This document shows, in pieces, positions 27,719-35,048 of a DNA stretch of 64,000 nt. The notes beneath the pieces are model-generated. The model saw nothing but the letters and a program-made list of their open reading frames with translations, made no database searches and was not told the origin of the DNA. The DNA comes from Chitinophaga niabensis (GTDB taxonomy: Bacteria > Bacteroidota > Bacteroidia > Chitinophagales > Chitinophagaceae). The position numbers and the translations under genes are program-made. Numbering within the stretch: the stretch's first letter is position 1; every line of letters begins with the position of its first letter. The DNA lies in contig NZ_FSRA01000002.1 in NCBI RefSeq assembly GCF_900129465.1, positions 744,001 to 808,000 on the forward strand, given 5' to 3'.

Positions 27719-28408
27719 CTATACGTGAAATTGTTCTTTAATGTTTTCTGTTACCACTTTACCATCGAAGAGGTTTACAATACGGTGTGCGAACCCTGCA
27801 TCGTAGGGAGAGTGCGTTACCATGATCAGCGTGGTACCTGCATCGTTCAGTTCCTGGAGTAATTTCATTACTTCTTCCCCGTTGGTGGAATCCAGGTTAC
27901 CGGTAGGCTCATCCGCAAGGATCAGTTTTGGCTTGGCCACTACAGCACGGGCAATAGCCACACGTTGTTGCTGACCGCCGGAAAGCTGTTGCGGGAAGTG
28001 ATTGCGGCGGTGCATGATATTCATACGCTCCAGCACTTCTTCCACTCTTTTCTTCCTTTCGCTGGAAGGTACCTTGAGGTACAGCAGTGGGAGCTCCACA
28101 TTTTCAAAAACGGTCAGTTCATCTATGAGGTTAAAACTCTGGAATACAAAACCGATGTGGCCTTTGCGTAACTGCGCGCGCTGGCGCTCACTCATACGGG
28201 CTACCTCTTTATCCCAGAAATGATATTCCCCATCTGAAGGATTATCCAACAGGCCCAGGATATTCAGCAGTGTTGATTTTCCACAACCGGAAGGCCCCAT
28301 GATCGCAACAAATTCACCGTCCTGTACATCCATATAAATACCATTCAATGCAGTGGTTTCTACTTCCTCAGTGGTAAAGAGTTTTTGTAAATTGACTGTT
28401 CTGATCAT
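27719..28408 (-). CDS. ABC transporter ATP-binding protein (MacB/LolD type), proximal copy
   Basis: A 229-residue ATPase with every canonical motif: Walker A GPSGCGKSTLL, Q-loop FVFQSFNLIDELTV, signature LSGGQQQRVAIARA, Walker B LILADEPTGNLDS and H-loop VTHSPYD. It would drive the FtsX-like permeases encoded downstream. It starts 43 nt after the proximal adaptor gene. The pair adaptor plus ATPase is the usual head of a MacAB-like operon. Compared with the distal ATPase of this array its motifs are intact. Confidence 0.95.
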   Translation of the reverse strand: MIRTVNLQKLFTTEEVETTALNGIYMDVQDGEFVAIMGPSGCGKSTLLNILGLLDNPSDGEYHFWDKEVARMSERQRAQLRKGHIGFVFQSFNLIDELTVFENVELPLLYLKVPSSERKKRVEEVLERMNIMHRRNHFPQQLSGGQQQRVAIARAVVAKPKLILADEPTGNLDSTNGEEVMKLLQELNDAGTTLIMVTHSPYDAGFAHRIVNLFDGKVVTENIKEQFHV

Positions 28409-28451
28409 TGTTGTTGTTTGTTAGTGATTTGATTGTATTTGGCTTAACAAA

Positions 28452-29699
28452 TTAAAACTCCAGTACTTCCTTGTTCCCGAAATTTTCATAAGATGAGGTG
28501 ATCACCTGCTCTCCGGGTTGAAGCCCTTCCAGTACTTCAAAGTAAACAGGATTTTTTCTACCGAGGGTAATGTTGCGTTTCACGGCGCGCGTGCCGCTCT
28601 TCTCTACAACATATACCCAGTTTCCTCCTGTGTCAGAAAAGAAACCACCCACGGGCAATAAAATAGCTTCAGACGACTTTCCCAATTCGAGGCGGATAGG
28701 AGAGGATTGCCCGCGACGGATCCCTTCCGGCGCATTTGTTGAAAAATTCATGTCTACTTCAAAACGGCTGTTCTTTACTTCAGGGTATACTTTAGTGATC
28801 GTCATTTCATTTTTCTTCCCATTGAATTCGAATTCTGCTTTAAGCCCTGCGAATACCCTGGAGATATAATGTTCATCGATCTCAGCTCTCATTTTAAATC
28901 CATCCAGGTCATCTATCTGGCCAATGTTCTGGCCGGCCTGGATGCTGGTACCTACTTCCACGTTGATGGAAGAAAGCTGCCCGTCCACCGGGGCCCTTAC
29001 CACCAGGTTGCTCAGGTTTTCCTTCATCAGCTGAAGGTTACGCTGTGTTCTGGCAATGGTACCTTCCAACTGGATGATCTGGGTTTTGGAGTTATCTATC
29101 TGGTAGTCCTGGGACTTTACTTCTATTTCCCGCTGACGTACCAGCTTTTCATAGTCCCTTTTGGTTTTCAGGTATTCCTGTTCTGCCACCACTTTATCCT
29201 TGAACAGTTTGTTGTTTCGTTCGTAGATATCTTTGGCCTGATCTACCTGGTAATCCAGGTCACTCAGTGTTTTTTCGAGGGCAAACCTGTCCTGCCTTAA
29301 ACGCAGGCGGGTATTTTGCAGTTCATTGATGAGGCGGTACATTTCTGTTTCCCGGTTCACGAAGTCCATCATCAGGCGTTGGTTTTCCAGGCGCAGGATG
29401 GAATCCCCGCGTTTTACCATACTACCTCCTTCCAGGAATTTATATGCTACATACCCTCCTTCGATGGCATCCAGGCGGATGGTCTTAAGGGGATGCACAA
29501 CTGCCGTAACTACTATGTATTCATCATAGGTACCTTTGCTGACCTTGGAAATAGTGATCTTATCTTTTTCAACATTCAGTTTGCTTCTTTTATCCGCAAA
29601 AATGAAGCTCCACAAAATAAGCAGCACTACCGCACTTCCGCCTCCGATAAGGAAGATGCGTTGTTTGTTCCAGAATTTCTTTTTTAGTTGTCTATCCAT
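28452..29699 (-). CDS. Efflux periplasmic adaptor (HlyD family), proximal copy and first gene of the array
   Basis: The start at 29699 (MDRQLKKKFWNKQR) gives 415 residues with a short basic cytoplasmic tail and one membrane helix (IFLIGGGSAVVLLILWSFIF). These are followed by a long coiled-coil hairpin (about 85-190 of the mature frame, LQNTRLRLRQDRFALEKTLS) flanked by lipoyl halves (LVVRAPVDGQLSSI). The frame is open to 29750, but that part overlaps a sigma-54-like promoter at 29724-29740, so the downstream start is preferred. HlyD adaptors connect inner-membrane pumps to TolC. This gene faces the two-component genes across the divergent control region. Confidence 0.9.
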   Translation of the reverse strand: MDRQLKKKFWNKQRIFLIGGGSAVVLLILWSFIFADKRSKLNVEKDKITISKVSKGTYDEYIVVTAVVHPLKTIRLDAIEGGYVAYKFLEGGSMVKRGDSILRLENQRLMMDFVNRETEMYRLINELQNTRLRLRQDRFALEKTLSDLDYQVDQAKDIYERNNKLFKDKVVAEQEYLKTKRDYEKLVRQREIEVKSQDYQIDNSKTQIIQLEGTIARTQRNLQLMKENLSNLVVRAPVDGQLSSINVEVGTSIQAGQNIGQIDDLDGFKMRAEIDEHYISRVFAGLKAEFEFNGKKNEMTITKVYPEVKNSRFEVDMNFSTNAPEGIRRGQSSPIRLELGKSSEAILLPVGGFFSDTGGNWVYVVEKSGTRAVKRNITLGRKNPVYFEVLEGLQPGEQVITSSYENFGNKEVLEF

Positions 29700-29723
29700 G
29701 ATCGTAATTGCTGCCATAGAATA

Positions 29724-29740
29724 TTCAATCCATGTGCCAA
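29724..29740 (-). promoter_or_regulatory. Sigma-54-type (-24/-12) promoter for the export array
   Basis: The minus strand reads TTGGCACATGGATTGAA. The -24 half TTGGCAC is perfect, the GG-N10-G spacing is correct, and the -12 half is TTGAA where TTGCA is ideal (one mismatch). The predicted start of transcription (about 29713) lies about 14 nt before the adaptor ATG at 29699. The divergent gene encodes a sigma-54 activator. Confidence 0.65.
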
Positions 29741-29803
29741 GCAGGGCCAAATGCCCGGATTAGCCACCATGGCCGTTATGCATATCCTGGCAAAGGTACG
29801 GCT

Positions 29804-29840
29804 TGTTCCAAAGCGGACAGCCCGTGTCCGTTATCGGACA
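29804..29840. promoter_or_regulatory. Tandem dyads, probable upstream activator sites for the sigma-54 regulator
   Basis: Two sites of form half-N4-half: TGTTCC-AAAG-CGGACA (29804-29819) and TGTCCG-TTAT-CGGACA (29825-29840). The second is a perfect dyad. Their centres are 21 bp apart, two helical turns, and about 99 and 120 bp upstream of the predicted start of the array. That is the usual range for enhancer sites of NtrC-type activators. Confidence 0.6.
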
Positions 29841-29881
29841 TTCCCCTGAACATCCGGCCTGTCCTGAAAATAACCTTTCAC

Positions 29882-29935
29882 AGCAATAAATCTTTGTTTA
29901 ATATTGCTCAGGGGCCGTTTTCCCTGTGACGGCCC
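29882..29935. promoter_or_regulatory. Two dyads in the leader of the response-regulator gene
   Basis: AGCAATA (29882-29888) pairs with TATTGCT (29902-29908). Just after it GGGCCGT (29912-29918) pairs with ACGGCCC (29929-29935). Neither is followed by a T-run on the plus strand. They may be an operator or leader hairpin of the regulator gene starting near 30010. No function can be assigned. Confidence 0.35.
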
Positions 29936-30009
29936 TTCTCAAATGCCTGTTCACAAAGCCGAACGGAATGTCATTTGCAGTAGATGGTTTACACAAGGAA
30001 TTTAATATC

Positions 30010-31362
30010 ATGCTAATGAGTACCCAGCAAGGAAAAATTTTGATCGTTGATGATGATGTGGATGTTCTTAGGGCAGCACGCCTGTTATTAAAGCGCCATT
30101 TTGCGCAGGTGGATTTTGAAAAGAATCCCCAAAAGATCCCCTACCTGGTTAGCAATTTTGAATATGACGTGATCCTGCTGGACATGAACTTCACCCGCGA
30201 CCTGAGTAGTGGCAAGGAAGGGTTTGAATGGCTGGATAAGATCCTGGACATCAACCCCAAAGCCACGGTGGTATTGTTCACCGCCTATGGAGATGTGGAA
30301 ATGGCAGTCAGGGCCATCAAGGCCGGGGCGGTGGATTTTGTACTCAAACCCTGGGAAAACGACAAACTGCTGGCCACCATCCAAACGGCTGTGGAAACCC
30401 ACCAGGCCAAACAGGAGAAAAAGACCGGCGGCGCCACTTTACATACAGATAATGTACTGATCGGGGACAGCCCTGCCATGCAGGAAGTGCTGGAAACTGT
30501 TTCCCGCGTTGCCGGAACAGATGCCAACATCCTGATCCTGGGAGAAAATGGTACGGGAAAAGATCTCCTGGCCAAACATATCCATGCCCTCAGCCAAAGA
30601 AAGGATAAACGCTTTGTGAGTGTGGACCTGGGCGCATTGAGCGAATCCCTCTTTGAAAGTGAGCTGTTCGGCCATGTGAAAGGAGCTTTTACAGATGCCC
30701 GGGATGATCGTAACGGAAGATTTGAAGAAGCAAACGGCGGCACCATTTTCCTGGATGAGATAGGGAACATCTCTCTTCCTTTCCAGGCAAAACTATTAAC
30801 GGTATTGCAGAACAGGGCCGTTACACGCGTAGGCTCCAATAAAGCCCTGAATGTAGATGTACGGCTCGTTTGCGCCACCAACCGGAATATCCAGCAAATG
30901 GCCGCGCAGAACCAGTTCCGCCAGGATCTGCTGTACCGGGTAAATACCATCGAAGTGCATCTTCCCCCACTTCGTGAAAGAAGGGAAGATATTGTTCCGC
31001 TGGCCGAATATTTCCTCGGCCTTTACCGGAAAAAATATAACAGGCCCGTGGCATTCCTGCACGAATCTCTCATTACGCAACTGGAGCAATACGACTGGCC
31101 GGGCAATATCCGGGAACTGCAGCATGCCATTGAAAGGGCCGTGATCCTTTGCCAGGGCAAAACACTGATGCCCAAGGATGTGTTTGTAAAAGCAAATGCA
31201 GCACCGGAGCAACTGGATACTGGTTTTAACCTGGAGGACATGGAACGGAATATGATCTCGCAGGCTTTGAAAAAATGCAATGGCAATATCACGGATGCTG
31301 CCAAAGAATTAGGGCTAAGCCGCGCCGCCTTGTACAGAAGGATGGAAAAATACAATCTCTGA
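30010..31362 (+). CDS. Sigma-54-dependent response regulator (NtrC family)
   Basis: Three domains. The receiver (about 8-125) has acidic pocket DDD at 14-16, phospho-acceptor Asp58 in VILLDMNF, Thr91 and Lys113. The AAA+ activator domain (about 150-385) has Walker A GENGTGKD, L1 loop GAFTDA (a variant of GAFTGA) and Walker B LDEIG. A C-terminal Fis-type helix-turn-helix (NITDAAKELGLSRAALYRRM) completes it. The start at 30010 (or 30016) is favoured over 29926, whose extra residues are not receiver-like. The kinase gene follows after 1 nt. Its best target by position is the divergent export array with a sigma-54-type promoter. Confidence 0.94.
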   Translation: MLMSTQQGKILIVDDDVDVLRAARLLLKRHFAQVDFEKNPQKIPYLVSNFEYDVILLDMNFTRDLSSGKEGFEWLDKILDINPKATVVLFTAYGDVEMAVRAIKAGAVDFVLKPWENDKLLATIQTAVETHQAKQEKKTGGATLHTDNVLIGDSPAMQEVLETVSRVAGTDANILILGENGTGKDLLAKHIHALSQRKDKRFVSVDLGALSESLFESELFGHVKGAFTDARDDRNGRFEEANGGTIFLDEIGNISLPFQAKLLTVLQNRAVTRVGSNKALNVDVRLVCATNRNIQQMAAQNQFRQDLLYRVNTIEVHLPPLRERREDIVPLAEYFLGLYRKKYNRPVAFLHESLITQLEQYDWPGNIRELQHAIERAVILCQGKTLMPKDVFVKANAAPEQLDTGFNLEDMERNMISQALKKCNGNITDAAKELGLSRAALYRRMEKYNL

Positions 31363-31363
31363 C

Positions 31364-32692
31364 ATGAACCGGTTCAGCCTTTATATCCTTTTGCGCATCC
31401 TTCTGATGATCACTACGATCATGGCAGGCTGCTGGCTTTGGTGGAATAATTATCAGCTGGTAGTGATCCTTGTGGTCCCGCTGTTGCTGACGCAGGTCTT
31501 TGGCCTGTATTATTACCTGAACAGGGTGAACCGTAAGCTCACTTTGTTCCTGGAGGCTATCCGTTATGAAGATTTTTCTATCCGTTTCAGCGGGGATAAT
31601 AAACTGGGCAAAAGCTTCAGCGCCCTGAACCACCAGTTCAATGAAGTACTGGAAGCTTTCCGCCAGACCCGCGCAGAGCGGGAAGCCAACCTGAAATACA
31701 TTGATACCATCATTCAGCATATCAGCATCGGCGTATTATCTTTTGATACAGATGGCAAGATAGAACTGATCAACCCTGCAGCTTTCCGCCTCATGGGCAT
31801 TTACCGGCTCAGGTACCTGGATGAATTAAAGACCGCACATCCTGATCTTTCCGAACTATTAATGCAATTACCTGCCGGACAAAAATCACTGTATGCCACG
31901 CAGAATGGCCAGCAGCTTTCTATTCATGCGGCTACCGTAAGGTTGCAGGGCAGGCTGGTAAAACTTATTTCCCTGCAGAACATTCATGCGGAACTGCAAC
32001 AGAAAGAGCTGGAAGCATGGCAGAACCTCACCAAGATCCTGCGCCATGAGATCATGAATTCTGTGACGCCTATTGTGAGCCTTATTGGTACTATGCAGGA
32101 TATTGTGAAGTACGATATGGGGGAAGATAATACGGAAGCAGTAGGAGATCTGAAAGAAGCCCTGGAAACCATTGAGAGCCGTAGTAAAGGGATCATGGAC
32201 TTTGTGAATGCCTATCGTGATTATACCACTTTACCCAAACCACAATTCACCAATGTTAACCTGAAACAGCTCGTGAACGCTGTGAGCAATCTGCTGCTAC
32301 CTGAAATGAAAGCAGCGGGCATCATTTACCGCACACACGTTTCACCGGATAACATTGAGATCCATGCAGATGAAACCCAGCTGCAAATGGTACTGATCAA
32401 TCTCATCAAAAATGCGATGGATGCGCTGGAACACACCGCCAAACCATGGATCACGGTAAAAGGAACTTTAGGAAATGCACAGCAGATCGTTCTTGAAATA
32501 GCGGACAATGGCCCGGGTATAGAACCGGAAGCTATGGAAAGGATCTTCATTCCCTTCTTTACCACCAAAAAGAAGGGCTCCGGTATTGGTCTGAGCCTTT
32601 CACAACAAATCATTCAAATGCACGGCGGCCAGTTAAAAGTAGTAAGCCCTCCTGCAAAGGGTACAACTTTTTTCGTATTGTTAAATACTTAA
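31364..32692 (+). CDS. Sensor histidine kinase, partner of the adjacent sigma-54 regulator
   Basis: A 442-residue membrane kinase. Two N-terminal helices (about 5-25 and 31-50) with almost no periplasmic loop are followed by a HAMP-like linker, a PAS-like domain (about 108-205, SIGVLSFDTDGKIELINPAA), a DHp helix with His228 (LRHEIMNSVTPIVSLI) and an ATPase domain with N box INLIKNAMDAL, DNGPGI and GSGIGLSLS. The short loop suggests sensing in or near the membrane, or through the PAS domain, for example of envelope stress. This is inference. It is co-transcribed with the regulator. Confidence 0.94.
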   Translation: MNRFSLYILLRILLMITTIMAGCWLWWNNYQLVVILVVPLLLTQVFGLYYYLNRVNRKLTLFLEAIRYEDFSIRFSGDNKLGKSFSALNHQFNEVLEAFRQTRAEREANLKYIDTIIQHISIGVLSFDTDGKIELINPAAFRLMGIYRLRYLDELKTAHPDLSELLMQLPAGQKSLYATQNGQQLSIHAATVRLQGRLVKLISLQNIHAELQQKELEAWQNLTKILRHEIMNSVTPIVSLIGTMQDIVKYDMGEDNTEAVGDLKEALETIESRSKGIMDFVNAYRDYTTLPKPQFTNVNLKQLVNAVSNLLLPEMKAAGIIYRTHVSPDNIEIHADETQLQMVLINLIKNAMDALEHTAKPWITVKGTLGNAQQIVLEIADNGPGIEPEAMERIFIPFFTTKKKGSGIGLSLSQQIIQMHGGQLKVVSPPAKGTTFFVLLNT

Positions 32693-32726
32693 AATGTAAG
32701 TAAGTTGCTGAATATATTCCACGGCT

Positions 32727-33392
32727 ATGCAACCAAAAACCTGGGGCGCTATTTACTTTCTGATACTATTGGCTGATCTGTTGATAATAGTATGTGATAT
32801 TCCTTACGCCCGGTTCGTTACCAAACCTTTACTAATGATCCTGCTCGGCTGCCATTGCTGGTGGCAGGCAGGTGGTCTTTACCATCCCGCACGTAATTTC
32901 ATTTTCACGGCTATTATATTCTCCTGGTGGGGCGATGTGTTCCTGCTCTTCCCTGATTTTTTCATTCCCGGCCTTATCAGTTTTCTGCTGGCGCATATCC
33001 TGTACACTGGTTTCTTTATATGGGTGAAACCAAAGCCCAAACCGGGTTTTACGGGCTGGATAGTGGCATTGCTTGTGCTGGCATACGCCGGTTCTTTCCT
33101 GCGTTTCCTCTACCCACACCTGGGAGCATTGCAGGCCCCGGTGATCGCTTATACGGTTGTGATCACCACCATGTTGCTTTCTGCTCTTTTTGCATTTGGT
33201 TTGAAAAAAGCACTGTGGAGTAAATTGTGTGTGGCTGGCGCTACCCTCTTTGTGTTATCTGATTCCATACTGGCCACTGAGAAATTCTATATGTCTTTTC
33301 CCGGCAGCTCCCTGTTGGTAATGTTAACTTATGGCCTGGCACAATGGATGATCGTAGACGGGAGTGTAAAATATCTCAAGACCGTAAAATAA
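32727..33392 (+). CDS. Lysoplasmalogenase-like (YhhN family) membrane protein
   Basis: 221 residues with about eight hydrophobic helices and the YhhN-type features FIFTAIIFSWWGDVFLLFPDFFIPGL and a C-terminal VLSDSILATEKF and YGLAQWMIVDG. The family includes the animal lysoplasmalogenase TMEM86; bacterial members are assumed to act on alkenyl-ether lysophospholipids, but most are untested. It is followed after 6 nt by a serine hydrolase gene, so co-transcription is likely. It begins 34 nt after the kinase gene and may be a separate unit. Confidence 0.85.
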   Translation: MQPKTWGAIYFLILLADLLIIVCDIPYARFVTKPLLMILLGCHCWWQAGGLYHPARNFIFTAIIFSWWGDVFLLFPDFFIPGLISFLLAHILYTGFFIWVKPKPKPGFTGWIVALLVLAYAGSFLRFLYPHLGALQAPVIAYTVVITTMLLSALFAFGLKKALWSKLCVAGATLFVLSDSILATEKFYMSFPGSSLLVMLTYGLAQWMIVDGSVKYLKTVK

Positions 33393-33398
33393 GATATT

Positions 33399-35021
33399 AT
33401 GAAAACCTTCGCCCTGTTCATCCTTTCCTGCATTATTTCTGTGAGTACATATGCGCAGACCTGGCAGGATACCCTCGCAAAAATAGAATCCGCTTTCAGC
33501 AGGTATACACCGGAAACACCGGGTGCACAATTCACCATCAGCAGGAACGGAGAGATCATTTTCTCGAAAGCATGGGGTATAGCGGACCTGGAGCATCACG
33601 TTCCCCTCACTACAAGATCGTTGATAGAAGCTGGTTCTGTAAGCAAACAATTTACCGCCGCCGCTATCCTGTTATTGGAGCAACAGGGAAAACTTTCTTT
33701 GAATGACGATGTGCATAAATACATTCCGGAGTTACCGGATTATGGAACGCCCATTACGTTACGGCAAATGATGAATCACACCAGCGGCCTGCGCGACTGG
33801 GGGAGCATTGCCGAGTTATCAGGCTCGCCCCGCGGCACCAAAACCTACAATAATGCAGATGCATTATGGATGGTATGCCGTCAGAAGGAGTTGAACAATG
33901 TTCCCGGTGCAGAATATATTTATAGCAACTCAAATTATCTTTTCCTGGCCATCATTGTAAAAAGAGTAACCGGCAGAGAATTGTCTCTATTCACCCGCAG
34001 GAATATTTTTGATCCGGCAGGCATGAAACAATCTTTATGGCGCGCTTATAAAGAAGTAGTGCCGGGCCGCGCGATGGCGTATGCACAAAACGGTGCGAAA
34101 TACATCAATGAAATGCCGAATGAGGATGTGTATGGCCCCGGAGGTTTACTCACCACAACAGAAGAATTAGTGAAGTGGGTATTGTTCTATACCGGCGGCA
34201 AATTGGGCAATCCTTCCCTCTTTCCTGAACAGACAAAGAAAACACCGCTGAATAATGGTAACGTGAATGATTACACTGCGGGCTTAGTGCTTACAAGGTT
34301 GAACGGACAGGATGCTATTGTGCATAGCGGCGCTACTGCCAGCTATCGCGCAAACCTTGAATATTTCCCTGAACAGGGGCTTGTTTTTGCTTTCCTCAGT
34401 AATACTTCTGCATTTGACAGCGCTCCCACTAATGCCGCCAGCCTGGCCAGGAATATCTTTGTTCCGGAACCCGCAGGCAGCCCTTCTACAAAGCCGGCCG
34501 TACCGCCCTATGCCGTTACCGAAGAAAAATTAAGAAGTTATGAAGGCTGGTACAGAAACCCGAGAAATGGGGCCGGCACCAAAGTGGTGGTAACGGACGG
34601 TAAATTGGGCTTCATGGGAGATGTATCCATGACAGCTCTTGGTAAAGATCTCTTCAGAGCAGAAAACAGGAGAATTGAATTCCTGCCTGGCGGTTTCCGC
34701 CAGACCACTCCTAACAAGGATACCGTTTTTTTTACAGCTGTTGAATTCGCGAACATTAACAAAGACAGTGATGCCGCCAGGTATACGGGAGAATATTATT
34801 CTGAAGAAACGGAATTCCGTTGCTTTATTGAGGCAGAAGGCACTACGCTTAAGCTGGTGTTAAAACCTGAAACTAAAATGACCCTTACCCCCCAATACAA
34901 GGATGGCTTCAGATCTCCCTGGGGATCCTTGTATTTTGTGCGGGATGCACAGAATAAGATAACAGGGTTTAAAGTCTCCCAATCCCGTGCGCGGAATGTA
35001 TCCTTTATTAAGGTGAAATAA
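33399..35021 (+). CDS. Serine hydrolase of the beta-lactamase / class C penicillin-binding type
   Basis: 540 residues with a signal peptide (MKTFALFILSCIISVSTYAQ). The SxxK motif is SVSK (Ser80, Lys83), the tyrosine motif is YSNSNY, and HSGATASYR takes the place of KTG, as in class C-like peptidases and esterases. After the catalytic domain (about 25-345) there is a beta-rich C-terminal region (about 370-540) like the lipocalin-type tails of this family. It could be a D-amino-acid peptidase or an esterase; the sequence does not decide. A true antibiotic-hydrolysing enzyme is unlikely for such a long protein. Confidence 0.88.
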   Translation: MKTFALFILSCIISVSTYAQTWQDTLAKIESAFSRYTPETPGAQFTISRNGEIIFSKAWGIADLEHHVPLTTRSLIEAGSVSKQFTAAAILLLEQQGKLSLNDDVHKYIPELPDYGTPITLRQMMNHTSGLRDWGSIAELSGSPRGTKTYNNADALWMVCRQKELNNVPGAEYIYSNSNYLFLAIIVKRVTGRELSLFTRRNIFDPAGMKQSLWRAYKEVVPGRAMAYAQNGAKYINEMPNEDVYGPGGLLTTTEELVKWVLFYTGGKLGNPSLFPEQTKKTPLNNGNVNDYTAGLVLTRLNGQDAIVHSGATASYRANLEYFPEQGLVFAFLSNTSAFDSAPTNAASLARNIFVPEPAGSPSTKPAVPPYAVTEEKLRSYEGWYRNPRNGAGTKVVVTDGKLGFMGDVSMTALGKDLFRAENRRIEFLPGGFRQTTPNKDTVFFTAVEFANINKDSDAARYTGEYYSEETEFRCFIEAEGTTLKLVLKPETKMTLTPQYKDGFRSPWGSLYFVRDAQNKITGFKVSQSRARNVSFIKVK

Positions 35022-35034
35022 GCTCATAATTGCC

Positions 35035-35042
35035 TAATTTTG
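35035..35042 (+). promoter_or_regulatory. Putative promoter -7 element for nadB
   Basis: TAATTTTG matches TAnnTTTG and ends 6 nt before the ATG at 35049. As for tolC and ridA in this window, this would give a leaderless or nearly leaderless message. No -33 element is evident. Confidence 0.3.
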
Positions 35043-35048
35043 ATGCCT

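Noticed and set aside
29788..29804. Sigma-54-like GG-N10-GC on the plus strand (TGGCAAAGGTACGGCTT)
   Set aside because: The -24 and -12 halves match poorly beyond the GG and GC, and the dyads would then lie downstream of the start; likely chance.
33399..35021. Antibiotic-resistance beta-lactamase
   Set aside because: SxxK and YxN motifs are shared with peptidases and esterases; length and C-terminal beta domain fit the latter better.
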